This document shows, piece by piece, positions 1 to 7,244 of a stretch of DNA of 37,266 bases. Position 1 is the stretch's first letter; each line of letters opens with the position of its first letter. The stretch covers positions 1 to 37,266 of the forward strand of contig JAOZRT010000011.1 in assembly GCA_029940035.1 (NCBI GenBank). Reading direction: 5' to 3'. The position numbers were made by a program, and so were the translations under genes. The stretch is from Desulfobacterales bacterium. GTDB lineage: Bacteria; Desulfobacterota; Desulfobacteria; Desulfobacterales; B30-G6. Below the pieces are notes generated by a model. That model did not search any database. It was given only the letters and a program-made list of their open reading frames with translations, and was not told the origin of the DNA.

Positions 1-40
1 ATATATGTTTCTTCTGTAATTTTAACGGAAGTGTGTGATT

Positions 41-1156
41 ATGCAGATTTATGACGTTGTAATTATTGGCGCCGGCCCGGGGGGGCTTGGTTGCGCCATC
101 AAGGCAGTTGCATCCGGCTTGTCGTATGTGCTTCTGGAAAAAGGGCAGAATGTATTTCAGGGGATTGTAGACTCTTACCCGCGCGGCAAGAAAGTTTACC
201 CCACCATCCCCAAAAACAGCAAAGGCCCGTTTCCGATTACAGACCTCGAACCAAGTGCCTCCAACGAGCCGGTGGAGGAGTATGTGGCTAAAATAGACGC
301 ATGTGTGGCGCAACACGGAATCGACATCGCCTTCAATGAAGAGTTTCAAGACATCGCCATGGAAAAGGACGGTTTTACCATCCTAACCAAGGGTAATCGG
401 TATGCTGCCCGGAACGTGGTTCTCGCCTTTGGCAGCAATATTCCCATCGATCTGGGTGTATACGGGGAAGCCAAGACGATTGCCCGGAAACTGGACAACA
501 CCGAGGAGCACATCGGAGCACCAACCCTTGTGCTGGGAGGCGGCAACGCCGCCGCGGATGTCGTCTCGACACTTTCCAAGGCCAAACGTGATGCCGGGGA
601 CCAAACACCCATTTACTGGGGTCACCGTAAAGAACAATTTAAGGTTAACAAAGAAGTAGCCCGCGATTTAGGCGAGGAAATTCTTTTGGGCGGTAACATC
701 AAAATCCTGCTGAGGGCCATCCCCAAAATCGGCGAGGTCGATGAGGAAGGCGTTGACCGGCTGTTGATCCAGACCAGTGAGATTCCGCTGGGAAAGGGCG
801 TAGAATTGCAGCAGGGCATGAGTTTTCCCATGAAGCACGTGATCGCCTGTATCGGAACCCAGGGACCGGCCCCTATTTATGAGCAGCTGAGACTCCAGAT
901 GATTACCTGCACCGAAGGGATTTGTCGTATCGGCAGAGAAGGTGCCAGGCTGATTCTGCTGGATGCCAACTGCCAGACCAGTATCAAAGGCATCTATGCC
1001 ATTGGCGGCGCTATCAGTCCCTCGCATATAGTGGTTGAGGAAAAAGGCAGTTTTCAGGAAGTGAAACATCCCAATCTAATTTTTACCGCCGTTCGGGGTG
1101 CCCAAATCGCCATGGACGACATAGTGAAACGAATGCGTGACCAGCCATCAGCCTAG
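41..1156 (+). CDS. FAD/NAD(P)-dependent oxidoreductase, thioredoxin-reductase-like fold (YpdA-like)
   Basis: A 371-residue two-dinucleotide-fold flavoprotein. The N-terminus carries an FAD-binding GxGxxG (IIGAGPGG, about residues 8-15), and a second Rossmann motif (VLGGGNAAADV) near residue 165 should bind NAD(P)H. The C-terminal part has the typical FAD-closing stretch (GIYAIGGA). No CxxC redox pair is visible, so it is not a classical thioredoxin reductase; the YpdA/bacillithiol-disulfide-reductase-like or ferredoxin-NADP reductase-like branches are closer. ATG at 41 is preferred over the in-frame GTG at 35 because GGAAG (27-31) lies 9 bases upstream of it. It converges on the DUF3141 gene, only 23 bases away. 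The substrate cannot be told from the sequence. Confidence 0.85.
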   Translation: MQIYDVVIIGAGPGGLGCAIKAVASGLSYVLLEKGQNVFQGIVDSYPRGKKVYPTIPKNSKGPFPITDLEPSASNEPVEEYVAKIDACVAQHGIDIAFNEEFQDIAMEKDGFTILTKGNRYAARNVVLAFGSNIPIDLGVYGEAKTIARKLDNTEEHIGAPTLVLGGGNAAADVVSTLSKAKRDAGDQTPIYWGHRKEQFKVNKEVARDLGEEILLGGNIKILLRAIPKIGEVDEEGVDRLLIQTSEIPLGKGVELQQGMSFPMKHVIACIGTQGPAPIYEQLRLQMITCTEGICRIGREGARLILLDANCQTSIKGIYAIGGAISPSHIVVEEKGSFQEVKHPNLIFTAVRGAQIAMDDIVKRMRDQPSA

Positions 1157-1179
1157 CCGGCGAAACTAAAGGGAACTAA

Positions 1180-3381
1180 TCACTCGGTTGAATCTGCGGA
1201 TGATGGGCGTGAAATATTCAGGACTTCCTGAATCGCCTCCCAACGCTTCTGCACGACCGGTTCCAGTGCTTTGCCTTTGGGGAAGATGCCCCGGGCAATG
1301 GCCAGGGCCGCCCGGCGGTCGGAAGGATCCGGCAACAGGGCCGTCAGGGTCTTTATGGCCCGCTCCGGGTCATTGGCGAGCATACAGGCCTGTTTTTTAA
1401 CCGCTTGGTCCAATTCGGCTGATACCAGTTTGTTCAAGCGCTCGTCCTTACCGGAAATATCCCGAAAGGCCTTGAGCACGCTTCGGTCAGTGCTGCCGCC
1501 GGCGTGGGCCAGGGCGCTCACCATGCGCACAACGCCTTCCGCAAACCCGCCGCGCTCCATCTCTTCCAGCCACTCTCCTTTGCAGGACCCTTGTTCCGCA
1601 CTTTTATCGGCCTTTTCGTCGTTGAACCAGTGCTTCAGCCACGGGTTGCCGAAAACAGACTGAAACCACAGCTCCTGGGACAGGTCTCTGGCCTCCCGTA
1701 CTAAATCGAGGGTGTTGCTGATGCTGTCTGATATTTTTTTCTCGACAGCAACAAAGGGATTGTCTTCAGCTACCTTGCTGCGGTTTTTGCGAGCCTCTTC
1801 AGCCAGGGGTTCAAACGGCGCCATCCAGGGGCTGAGATCGGAAAACATGTATTTGGTAACCCTTAGGGGGTGGATCTGACGAATGGCTTCGGCCGAAGCC
1901 TCGTTTACAAAGGCCCGCACAAAGGGGCGCACAAACAGCCGGTAGAAATCGTTGTTGGCATTGGAAAGTGCTGAAACCGCGGCAAACGAAAATCTGTCAT
2001 CCACATCGTCGTCCAGAGCCTGGATGTCAGCCATGTCACGCGCCTCAAAGCGGACGTCGTGCAAGTTGTTTTCGCCGCCTTCTTCCCCATTCTCCTCAAT
2101 GATCATTTCATAAAGGCCGGGGGCGAGCAAATCTGCCTGGTCGATACTGGATATCATTTCCTTGTGCTCTTTTCTGGAGACCGGGCCGGAAACAAAGATT
2201 CCCAGGTGCCCGATGGTTTCATGCACCATGTAGATGATGACCCGTTTCTGCCGGCGGATTTCATCCACTGATTTCCAGGTTGCGGGAATCCAGTTCAGGG
2301 CCTGCTGGGGCGGGGTGATATTGTCCCCCTGGGAAGCAAACACAAACACGGGACCCTGAAGGTTTTTAAGGTCGATGTCCTGGTTGTGCATCTTGATCCT
2401 GCCATTTTCAAGCCGGTTGCCGACAAACAGCTCGTCCACGATAAAATGAATCTCTTCGCCGGTCAGTTTGAAAAATCCATTCCACCATTTTTCAAATTCG
2501 AGGTAGCGTTCTTCCTCGGCGTCGATATTGGCCCACAAATGGTACTGCTTGTCCCACAGGGTCCTGGAAAGATTGAGGTCTTCGAACCCCGCCAGCAGGT
2601 TGGCACCGTCGAACATGCCGTTGCCGAGATCACTCCAGAGGCTCGCCATCCACACCCCGCCGGTCCAACCGCCTTTGTAGCGCATGGGGTTTTTACCGGC
2701 CACGCCGGCCCAGAAAGAAAGGGGCGCGCCGTTTAGAATGACGGGGCCCACTTTGTCGGGATGCAGGGCCCCCAGTATGGCGACGGCCCAACCGGCCTGG
2801 CAGTTGCCGATGATGATCGGCTTGCGGGCTTTGGGATGTTGTTCCGTGACCTTTTCCACAAATCGCGATAGGGTTTTCTGCGCATCCGGCAGCGTCTGCC
2901 CGGGAACCGGGTCCGGTGTAAACAGGACGAAATAGACCGGGTGCCCCTGGTTGAGGGCCATGCCTATTTGGGAATCCTGCTTGAACCCCCCGATGCCCGG
3001 TCCGCCGCCGGCACGCGGGTCGAGAATTATCACAGGCCGTTTGACAGTCGATGCATTGAGGGCGTTTTTCGGCAGCCGGCGGTTTTCCGTGCCCGGGTGC
3101 TGATTCAAATCGTCTGATTTGCGACGGTCACGGATACGGGCCAGTTTGTAATTGGTTGACGGCTGCAGGTCCTGCCCGTCAAGGAGGATGTCATAGTCAA
3201 AATTCAACACCGGCGGCATGCCCTGCCGGTTGTGCTCCAGATAGTTGTTGCCACGTTTTCGTAAAATATCCATGTAGATGAGGCTGCGCTGCCAGAAGTC
3301 GGTGCCATAGGCCAGGGCGTCGTTCGTCCAGCTGAGAATATCATTATATTTTTCAGGTGAGTTGTCGGTTGTTGTGGTCAT
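1180..3381 (-). CDS. DUF3141 family PhaC-like alpha/beta hydrolase
   Basis: A 733-residue protein of the DUF3141 family, members of which are often loosely called poly(3-hydroxyalkanoate) synthetases. The alpha/beta-hydrolase core spans about residues 115-400. It has a lipase-box-like GNCQAG with Cys194 as probable nucleophile, an Asp in GDNITPP (Asp353) and a His in IGHLGIF (His392), the same order and spacing style as the Cys-Asp-His triad of PHA synthases. The stretch VDELFVGNRLENG...IDLKNLQGPV before the Asp also resembles PhaC. The C-terminal 330 residues are helical and unlike PhaC. ATG at 3381 is preceded by GAGGTGATAG. It lies just downstream of phaR in the same direction, which supports a role in PHA metabolism. 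Whether it polymerises, degrades or transfers acyl groups is not known. Confidence 0.85.
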   Translation of the reverse strand: MTTTTDNSPEKYNDILSWTNDALAYGTDFWQRSLIYMDILRKRGNNYLEHNRQGMPPVLNFDYDILLDGQDLQPSTNYKLARIRDRRKSDDLNQHPGTENRRLPKNALNASTVKRPVIILDPRAGGGPGIGGFKQDSQIGMALNQGHPVYFVLFTPDPVPGQTLPDAQKTLSRFVEKVTEQHPKARKPIIIGNCQAGWAVAILGALHPDKVGPVILNGAPLSFWAGVAGKNPMRYKGGWTGGVWMASLWSDLGNGMFDGANLLAGFEDLNLSRTLWDKQYHLWANIDAEEERYLEFEKWWNGFFKLTGEEIHFIVDELFVGNRLENGRIKMHNQDIDLKNLQGPVFVFASQGDNITPPQQALNWIPATWKSVDEIRRQKRVIIYMVHETIGHLGIFVSGPVSRKEHKEMISSIDQADLLAPGLYEMIIEENGEEGGENNLHDVRFEARDMADIQALDDDVDDRFSFAAVSALSNANNDFYRLFVRPFVRAFVNEASAEAIRQIHPLRVTKYMFSDLSPWMAPFEPLAEEARKNRSKVAEDNPFVAVEKKISDSISNTLDLVREARDLSQELWFQSVFGNPWLKHWFNDEKADKSAEQGSCKGEWLEEMERGGFAEGVVRMVSALAHAGGSTDRSVLKAFRDISGKDERLNKLVSAELDQAVKKQACMLANDPERAIKTLTALLPDPSDRRAALAIARGIFPKGKALEPVVQKRWEAIQEVLNISRPSSADSTE

Positions 3382-3400
3382 CTATCACCTCGTTTTGCTT

Positions 3401-3437
3401 CAATCCCCCATTCCGCAATCCGCATTCCGGAATTGGG
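3401..3437. repeat. Short tandem-like repeat of ATTCCGCA/ATCCGCATTCCG units
   Basis: The 59-base spacer between phaR and the DUF3141 gene holds overlapping near-copies of ATTCCGCA and ATCCGCATTCC ending in GGAATTGGG. It is low-complexity, non-coding sequence between two co-directional genes. Its origin is unclear. Confidence 0.5.
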
Positions 3438-3440
3438 TCT

Positions 3441-3941
3441 TCATTGATCCGTTGGTTTCTTTTCAGTTTCCGTCGGCTTTTCGTTTTCCGATGTATTACC
3501 TTGAGACGGCATGAACATCTGCATAAAGGACTGCATGGTTGCCGGGCCTTCCATCATATTGGGCATCACTTTGCCCATATCCGTGCCCACCTCCAGCCAC
3601 TTGCTGAATTGGTCATCAAAGGCCTTTTTATATTCCAGGTAGTTTTGAATGGTTTTCTGGAAATACTTGTCGAAAAAATCACTGAGCACCCCGTCACCGT
3701 GCTGGATAATGAGGTGCAGCACCGGCACCGGGAGGAGGATGTTTTTCTTGCGGGCCTCCTCGAGGATGACCTGGGTCAGGATGAGGGCGGTGACGTCCTC
3801 TTTGGTGGCCGCGTCGATTATTTCAACCTGGTTACCGGATTTTATCAGCCCGGTAACATCCTCCAGGGTCACATAACAGCTGTTGCGCGTGTCGTACAGT
3901 CGCCGGTTGCTGTATTTTTTCAATATGATTTTATCATCCAT
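3441..3941 (-). CDS. phaR: Polyhydroxyalkanoate synthesis regulator PhaR
   Basis: A 166-residue protein with the characteristic PHB/PHA accumulation regulator N-terminal DNA-binding domain (about residues 5-65), including KKYSNRRLYDT at residues 8-18 and YVTLEDV. The C-terminal half is charged and Met-rich, ending in a Glu/Lys/Thr-rich tail. PhaR proteins repress phasin and PHA genes and are released when they bind nascent PHA granules. The start at 3941 is chosen over an in-frame ATG at 3998 because the family begins with this motif and GGAG lies about 10 bases upstream. It is divergent from the phasin-like genes and probably co-transcribed with the DUF3141 gene. Confidence 0.92.
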   Translation of the reverse strand: MDDKIILKKYSNRRLYDTRNSCYVTLEDVTGLIKSGNQVEIIDAATKEDVTALILTQVILEEARKKNILLPVPVLHLIIQHGDGVLSDFFDKYFQKTIQNYLEYKKAFDDQFSKWLEVGTDMGKVMPNMMEGPATMQSFMQMFMPSQGNTSENEKPTETEKKPTDQ

Positions 3942-4082
3942 ACAATTTTTTCTCCATGGTGTTGCCTCCAACTCGGCCCAATAGTATAAGCACTGCAAAA
4001 TGCTGTCATTGGGTTGGATGGAAAATATTTATAAGTTTATAATATGTATTGAAAATTAAATTACAACCTTGGTCCATAAAAA

Positions 4083-4099
4083 ATTGTGCAATGCACAAT
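4083..4099. promoter_or_regulatory. Candidate PhaR operator (TGC-N3-GCA dyad)
   Basis: The sequence shows a perfect 7-bp-arm dyad ATTGTGC-AAT-GCACAAT in the phaR/phasin divergent spacer, 7 bases upstream of a candidate -35 box. PhaR regulators studied in other proteobacteria recognise TGC-rich dyads such as TGC-N3-GCA. Assigning it to PhaR is inference from motif and position. Confidence 0.55.
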
Positions 4100-4106
4100 A
4101 ATTGTG

Positions 4107-4134
4107 TTGACAAGCAGAATTTCGAGCCTATGTT
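4107..4134 (+). promoter_or_regulatory. Candidate sigma-70 promoter for the phasin-like genes
   Basis: TTGACA (4107-4112), a 16-base spacer and TATGTT (4129-4134) lie upstream of the first phasin-like gene and directly downstream of the dyad at 4083-4099. The -35 is perfect and the -10 matches 4 of 6. Confidence 0.5.
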
Positions 4135-4160
4135 TGAGGGTAATTCAGCTCGGGAAACCC

Positions 4161-4188
4161 TTTTCCGGGCAGGCAGGCAACCGGAAAA
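4161..4188 (+). promoter_or_regulatory. Leader stem-loop TTTTCCGG/CCGGAAAA
   Basis: A perfect 8-bp inverted repeat with a 12-base loop (GCAGGCAGGCAA) sits between the candidate promoter and the phasin-like start codon at 4228. There is no U-tract after it, so an mRNA stability or leader structure is likelier than a terminator. Confidence 0.4.
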
Positions 4189-4227
4189 CAGAAAATCATG
4201 TTTCCATAAAAGATAAAGGAGTATACC

Positions 4228-4500
4228 ATGAAAAATACAGATTTTGCCAAACAAATACTTGACTGGAACAAAACGGTTCTGAACAGTAGCTTAAATTTAT
4301 TTGAAAAATTTCAGGAGTATGGAGAAAAAACAGCCGGGTCGTTGGTGGAGCAGGCACCCTGGGGGGCCGAGGAAGGCAAAAAAGCCATGAATCAGTGGAG
4401 CGGCAACCGGAAAAAAGGCCTCAAAGCGTTCAAGGAGAGCATGACTTTGGGTTTCAAACAGGCCGAGGGGCTTTGTGCAGTTGCAAAATCCGCAAAATAA
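4228..4500 (+). CDS. Phasin-like small helical protein 1
   Basis: A 90-residue amphipathic-helical, Lys-rich protein starting MKNTDFAKQILDWNKTVLN. The central segment SLVEQAPWGAEEGKKAMNQW is closely paralleled in the next gene (LLIQADWLPEEGKKAVKDW), so the two are paralogues. Size, composition, position opposite phaR and location before phaJ fit a short phasin that coats PHA granules and shields them from the cytoplasm. A strong AAAGGAG lies 6 bases before the ATG. The protein is shorter than canonical phasins (about 110-190 residues), so the family call rests mainly on context. Confidence 0.7.
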   Translation: MKNTDFAKQILDWNKTVLNSSLNLFEKFQEYGEKTAGSLVEQAPWGAEEGKKAMNQWSGNRKKGLKAFKESMTLGFKQAEGLCAVAKSAK

Positions 4501-4627
4501 TATATCTCTCCCAGAGCTTCAGGGAGCGTATATTGCTGTAATCTAATAAAAATCACATTCAGCAGTCTCTAATGAAGTGGGCGAGAGAAACATTTTTTTG
4601 GTCTGCTCAGGTGAAAGGAGGAACAAA

Positions 4628-4879
4628 ATGGATCAGAAACAGGCGTTCAAGCAGATGGTGGAGTTCAACAAAGGCGCTTTCAACAATGCCTTCAATGCCA
4701 TGGTAATGGTGCAGGATCAGAACGAAACCCTGGCCAACACCCTTTTAATCCAGGCGGATTGGCTGCCGGAAGAGGGGAAAAAAGCGGTCAAGGATTGGGT
4801 GGAAGCTTTTAAAAAGGGCCGTGAAGAGTATAAGAAGGCCGTGGATGAAGCCTTCAAAAAGGTAGAGGGATACCTATGA
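4628..4879 (+). CDS. Phasin-like small helical protein 2
   Basis: An 83-residue protein, all helix-favouring and rich in Lys, Glu, Phe and Ala, paralogous to the gene at 4228. ATG 4628 is chosen over an upstream in-frame ATG at 4577 because GAAAGGAGGAAC immediately precedes it. Its stop overlaps the phaJ start (ATGA at 4876-4879), so translation is probably coupled to the hydratase. A granule-surface role is inferred from the paralogue, the phaJ coupling and the nearby phaR. Confidence 0.7.
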   Translation: MDQKQAFKQMVEFNKGAFNNAFNAMVMVQDQNETLANTLLIQADWLPEEGKKAVKDWVEAFKKGREEYKKAVDEAFKKVEGYL

Positions 4880-5301
4880 TCGGCAGAACATTTGATGAGC
4901 TCGAGGTCGGGGACAGTTCTGAATTTTCAAAAACCATCTCCGAGGCGGATGTTTACATGTATGCCGGCATTTCAGGTGACCTGAACCCGGCCCATATCAA
5001 TGAAGTGTATGCCCAGGGCACCTTTTTCAAGAACCGGATCGCCCACGGCATGCTGACCGCCAGTTTCATTTCAGCGGTCATCGGTATGCAGCTCCCCGGG
5101 CCGGGAACCATCTACATGGGCCAGACGCTCGAATTTCTGGCCCCGGTGCGCATCAACGATACGGTGACTGCCAAGGTCGAGGTTCTGGAGAAAATTGATG
5201 ACAAAAAGCGGGTCAGGCTGGCCACCACCTGCATCAATCAGGACGGCACCAAGCTGATTTCAGGAGAGGCCCTGGTGAGTCCGCCCAGGCCGGCAACTTG
5301 A
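4876..5301 (+). CDS. phaJ: MaoC-family (R)-specific enoyl-CoA hydratase
   Basis: A 141-residue single hot-dog-fold protein. The catalytic dyad motif SGDLNPAH (Asp35 and His40, spaced as in Aeromonas PhaJ) and RIAHGML are present. PhaJ enzymes hydrate trans-2-enoyl-CoA from beta-oxidation to (R)-3-hydroxyacyl-CoA, the monomer for PHA synthesis. It overlaps the second phasin-like gene by 4 bases and ends 17 bases from the convergent CBS gene. A general MaoC dehydratase is the alternative, but the PHA context favours phaJ. Confidence 0.87.
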   Translation: MIGRTFDELEVGDSSEFSKTISEADVYMYAGISGDLNPAHINEVYAQGTFFKNRIAHGMLTASFISAVIGMQLPGPGTIYMGQTLEFLAPVRINDTVTAKVEVLEKIDDKKRVRLATTCINQDGTKLISGEALVSPPRPAT

Positions 5302-5326
5302 ATGAAATTTGGTGACTTTCATTTTT
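5301..5326 (+). terminator. Weak hairpin with T-run between phaJ and the CBS gene
   Basis: AATGAAA (5301-5307) and TTTCATT (5317-5323) form a 7-bp stem with a 9-base loop followed by TTT. It overlaps the phaJ stop and the 3' end of the convergent CBS gene. The stem is AT-rich and weak. Confidence 0.35.
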
Positions 5327-5783
5327 CAGGTGTCCATTTCCAGTTTTCATAGTAGTCCCAGCTCACCATGGAATTGAGCTGCCGCAGCTCGGCATCCTTA
5401 TCATGAATGACACACTTCATTACATCGCCGCCGGAAATCATTCCAATGTATTCGCCATTTTCTTCAATCAGAAGATGGCGAATACGACGGCCCAGAAATT
5501 TGTCCATGAGGTTGTACACCGTGTCCGTGTGCGGGGCTGAAACCAGGTCGGTGGTCATGTAGTCGTCGATCAGGCCGGTTTTGGCGTCAAAGCCCTCGGT
5601 CAGGGCGTTGCGCATGAGATCCCGTTCCGTCCAGATACCCACGACTGCTTTATCGCGCGTCACGAGAATGGCCCCGACGCGTCGTTCGTTCATTTTTTTC
5701 AATGTGTTGTAGACCGTCGTTCCCGCGGGTACGGTGACCAGCCCGCCGGTCTTATCCCCTAGCATGTCCTTGGCTGTTTCCAT
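5319..5783 (-). CDS. Tandem CBS-domain protein
   Basis: A 154-residue protein made of two CBS motifs and little else: the first about residues 8-65 (VPAGTTVYNTLKKMNERRVGAILV...GIWTERDLMRN, abridged) and the second about 70-130 (DTVYNLMDKFLGRRIRHLLI...GMISGGDVMK). CBS pairs bind adenine nucleotides and act as energy or ionic sensors. The C-terminus is aromatic-rich (SWDYYENWKW), which is unusual and may be a partner-binding tail. ATG 5783 is chosen over GTG 5789 because GAGG precedes it by 5 bases. The partner is unknown. Confidence 0.85.
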   Translation of the reverse strand: METAKDMLGDKTGGLVTVPAGTTVYNTLKKMNERRVGAILVTRDKAVVGIWTERDLMRNALTEGFDAKTGLIDDYMTTDLVSAPHTDTVYNLMDKFLGRRIRHLLIEENGEYIGMISGGDVMKCVIHDKDAELRQLNSMVSWDYYENWKWTPEK

Positions 5784-5825
5784 ATTCACCTCGCTAAGCG
5801 GTTATTCATTCAGGAATAAATTATC

Positions 5826-5860
5826 ATCATAACTGTTGTCATACATATTCCGTTTCCACC
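5826..5860. repeat. Dispersed intergenic element, copy A
   Basis: The core GTTGTCATACATATTCCG followed by TTTCCACC resembles copy D upstream of fliL and copy E beside flhA. It lies about 50 bases upstream of the CBS gene start, in the same orientation relative to the gene as copies B, C and D. Confidence 0.5.
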
Positions 5861-6171
5861 CTCTGCCTCTTAGTATTCGAAACCCTATTATTACCAACGC
5901 TAAAACAGGAACAAATAGGAGCGACGAAGTCGCGTTTCATAAAAGCGTGGAACACGATTTTATTTTAAGTGTCGGCGAACTGTTTCTCCAGCATGATTTT
6001 CAGAATGGTTCTGTCGGTTTCTATTAAAATTATACATGAATGAGGGAATTTGCAAGTGCGGGGATGGAATCCCGCAGATTTGTGCAAGATCCAGAAGGTA
6101 GCAGGAGGCGCATGTGATAATTCTACATATAGTTGCCTCAGAGCCATTTCTATGTGCTATAGTGAGAAATT

Positions 6172-6223
6172 AGCTCATAGGCCATAGCTCATAGCCTGCT
6201 ATCACCCATCAGCTACGAGCTAT
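6172..6223. repeat. AGCTCATAG direct repeats and inverted repeat after the dehydrogenase gene
   Basis: AGCTCATAG occurs at 6172-6180 and 6185-6193. CATAGCTCATAGC (6182-6194) pairs with GCTACGAGCTATG (6211-6223) as a 13-bp stem with one mismatch. It lies 17 bases beyond the stop of the leftward dehydrogenase gene and may act as a transcription end or mRNA 3' structure, though no U-tract follows. Confidence 0.5.
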
Positions 6224-6239
6224 GACCTGCCTCTCGGTC

Positions 6240-7115
6240 CTATTTGATTCCCGACAATTCCCTGATGGTCCTGGCAATGGCAGACACATCCTCGTCACCA
6301 AATCCCCGGCCGATGAGCCCGGTTTCCATCTGGTCCACCAGTGCCGTTGACGGCAGGGCGACCCCCAGTTCCCGTCCAGCTTCCAGGGCGATTTTAAGAT
6401 CCTTGTGGTGCAGTCTCACCCGGAAGCCGAGGGGGTAGGTGTTGTCGACCATGTTTCCGGACCGGTTGTCCAGGACCCATGATCCCGCGGCCCCTCCGCC
6501 GATGGCCTGGGCCACTTGCTTGGCGTCCAGCCCGGCCTTCATACCCAGGACCATGCCTTCGGCCACGCCCAGATAGGTGGCGGCGAGGATGGTCTGGTTG
6601 ATGGCCTTGGTGATCTGGCCGGCCCCTATGGGTCCCAGAAGGGTGATGGTCTTCCCCATGGTTTCGAGCACCGGGAGGGCGCGTTGGAATATGGCCTCGT
6701 CACCCCCGGCCATGATGGCCAGCGTCCCCAGTTGGGCGCCTTCGGAACCGCCCGAAACCGGAGCATCTAGCATGTGGATCTCTTTTTTGGCCAGAGCCGC
6801 TGCAATCGTGCGGGTGACTGCCGGGCTGATGGTGGACATGTCCACCACGATGGTTCCCGGCCGGGCGCCGTGCATGGCGCCTTTTTCGCCCAGGATCACC
6901 GCCTCCACATCAGGGGTGTCGCTGACACAGGTGATGACCAGGTCCGCATCTGCCGCAGCCTCCATGGGGGATACGGCGGCCTTGGCGCCCTGCTCCACCA
7001 CAGGGGTTTCCCTTTCCCGGGTACGGTTGTGAACTGTCAGCGCATAACCTGCCTTGAGAATGTTGAGCGCCATGCCGGTACCCATGGTACCCATGCCGAT
7101 GAATGCAATTTTCAT
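6240..7115 (-). CDS. NAD(P)-dependent beta-hydroxyacid dehydrogenase (3-hydroxyisobutyrate dehydrogenase family)
   Basis: A 291-residue protein of normal family length. The N-terminal Rossmann motif is FIGMGTMGTGMA (about 5-16), the substrate-binding signature is DAPVSGGSEGA (about 118-128), and the catalytic Lys lies in GQITKAINQ (about 165-173). The family includes 3-hydroxyisobutyrate dehydrogenase and tartronate-semialdehyde reductase, and also glyoxylate/succinate-semialdehyde reductases; the exact substrate is not decided by visible motifs. AGGAGGC precedes the ATG. It may be co-transcribed with the upstream radical SAM gene, separated by 129 bases. Confidence 0.88.
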   Translation of the reverse strand: MKIAFIGMGTMGTGMALNILKAGYALTVHNRTRERETPVVEQGAKAAVSPMEAAADADLVITCVSDTPDVEAVILGEKGAMHGARPGTIVVDMSTISPAVTRTIAAALAKKEIHMLDAPVSGGSEGAQLGTLAIMAGGDEAIFQRALPVLETMGKTITLLGPIGAGQITKAINQTILAATYLGVAEGMVLGMKAGLDAKQVAQAIGGGAAGSWVLDNRSGNMVDNTYPLGFRVRLHHKDLKIALEAGRELGVALPSTALVDQMETGLIGRGFGDEDVSAIARTIRELSGIK

Positions 7116-7126
7116 AGAAAGCCTCC

Positions 7127-7163
7127 TATACCAGTTGCCATAATTATGTTCCGATTCGACTTC
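7127..7163. repeat. Dispersed intergenic element, copy B
   Basis: It begins TATACCAGTTGCCATAATTA and continues GTTCCGATTCGACTTC. By eye it matches copy C at 20773-20810 at 31 of 38 aligned positions. It lies 12 bases upstream of the dehydrogenase start codon. Confidence 0.6.
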
Positions 7164-7204
7164 AACAGGTAGACGGGATCGATATTTTTTTCAAAAAAGA
7201 TAAC

Positions 7205-7230
7205 TTTGTGTCCTTTGTGCCTTTGTGATT
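7205..7230. repeat. CTTTGTG short tandem repeat
   Basis: Three consecutive near-copies of CTTTGTGnC (CTTTGTGTC, CTTTGTGC, CTTTGTGA) lie just beyond the 3' end of the radical SAM gene. Similar CTTTGTG strings recur in intergenic DNA of many bacteria; the role is unknown. Confidence 0.5.
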
Positions 7231-7244
7231 ACAGATATGCTGCG

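Larger units (their letters stand above)
5784..6239. other. 456-base intergenic region without a convincing gene
   Basis: This is the 5' region of the CBS gene and the 3' flank of the dehydrogenase gene. It holds one dispersed element (5835-5860) and an imperfect inverted repeat near 6182-6223. A 63-codon frame at 5836-6027 has no ribosome binding site or family resemblance and is not called. Confidence 0.6.

Noticed and set aside
5836-6027. 63-codon plus-strand frame in the CBS upstream spacer
   Set aside because: No ribosome binding site, no recognisable protein, and it contains a dispersed repeat element.
6182-6223. CRISPR-like or tRNA-like structure
   Set aside because: There are only two arms, no spacer array and no cloverleaf or conserved tRNA bases.
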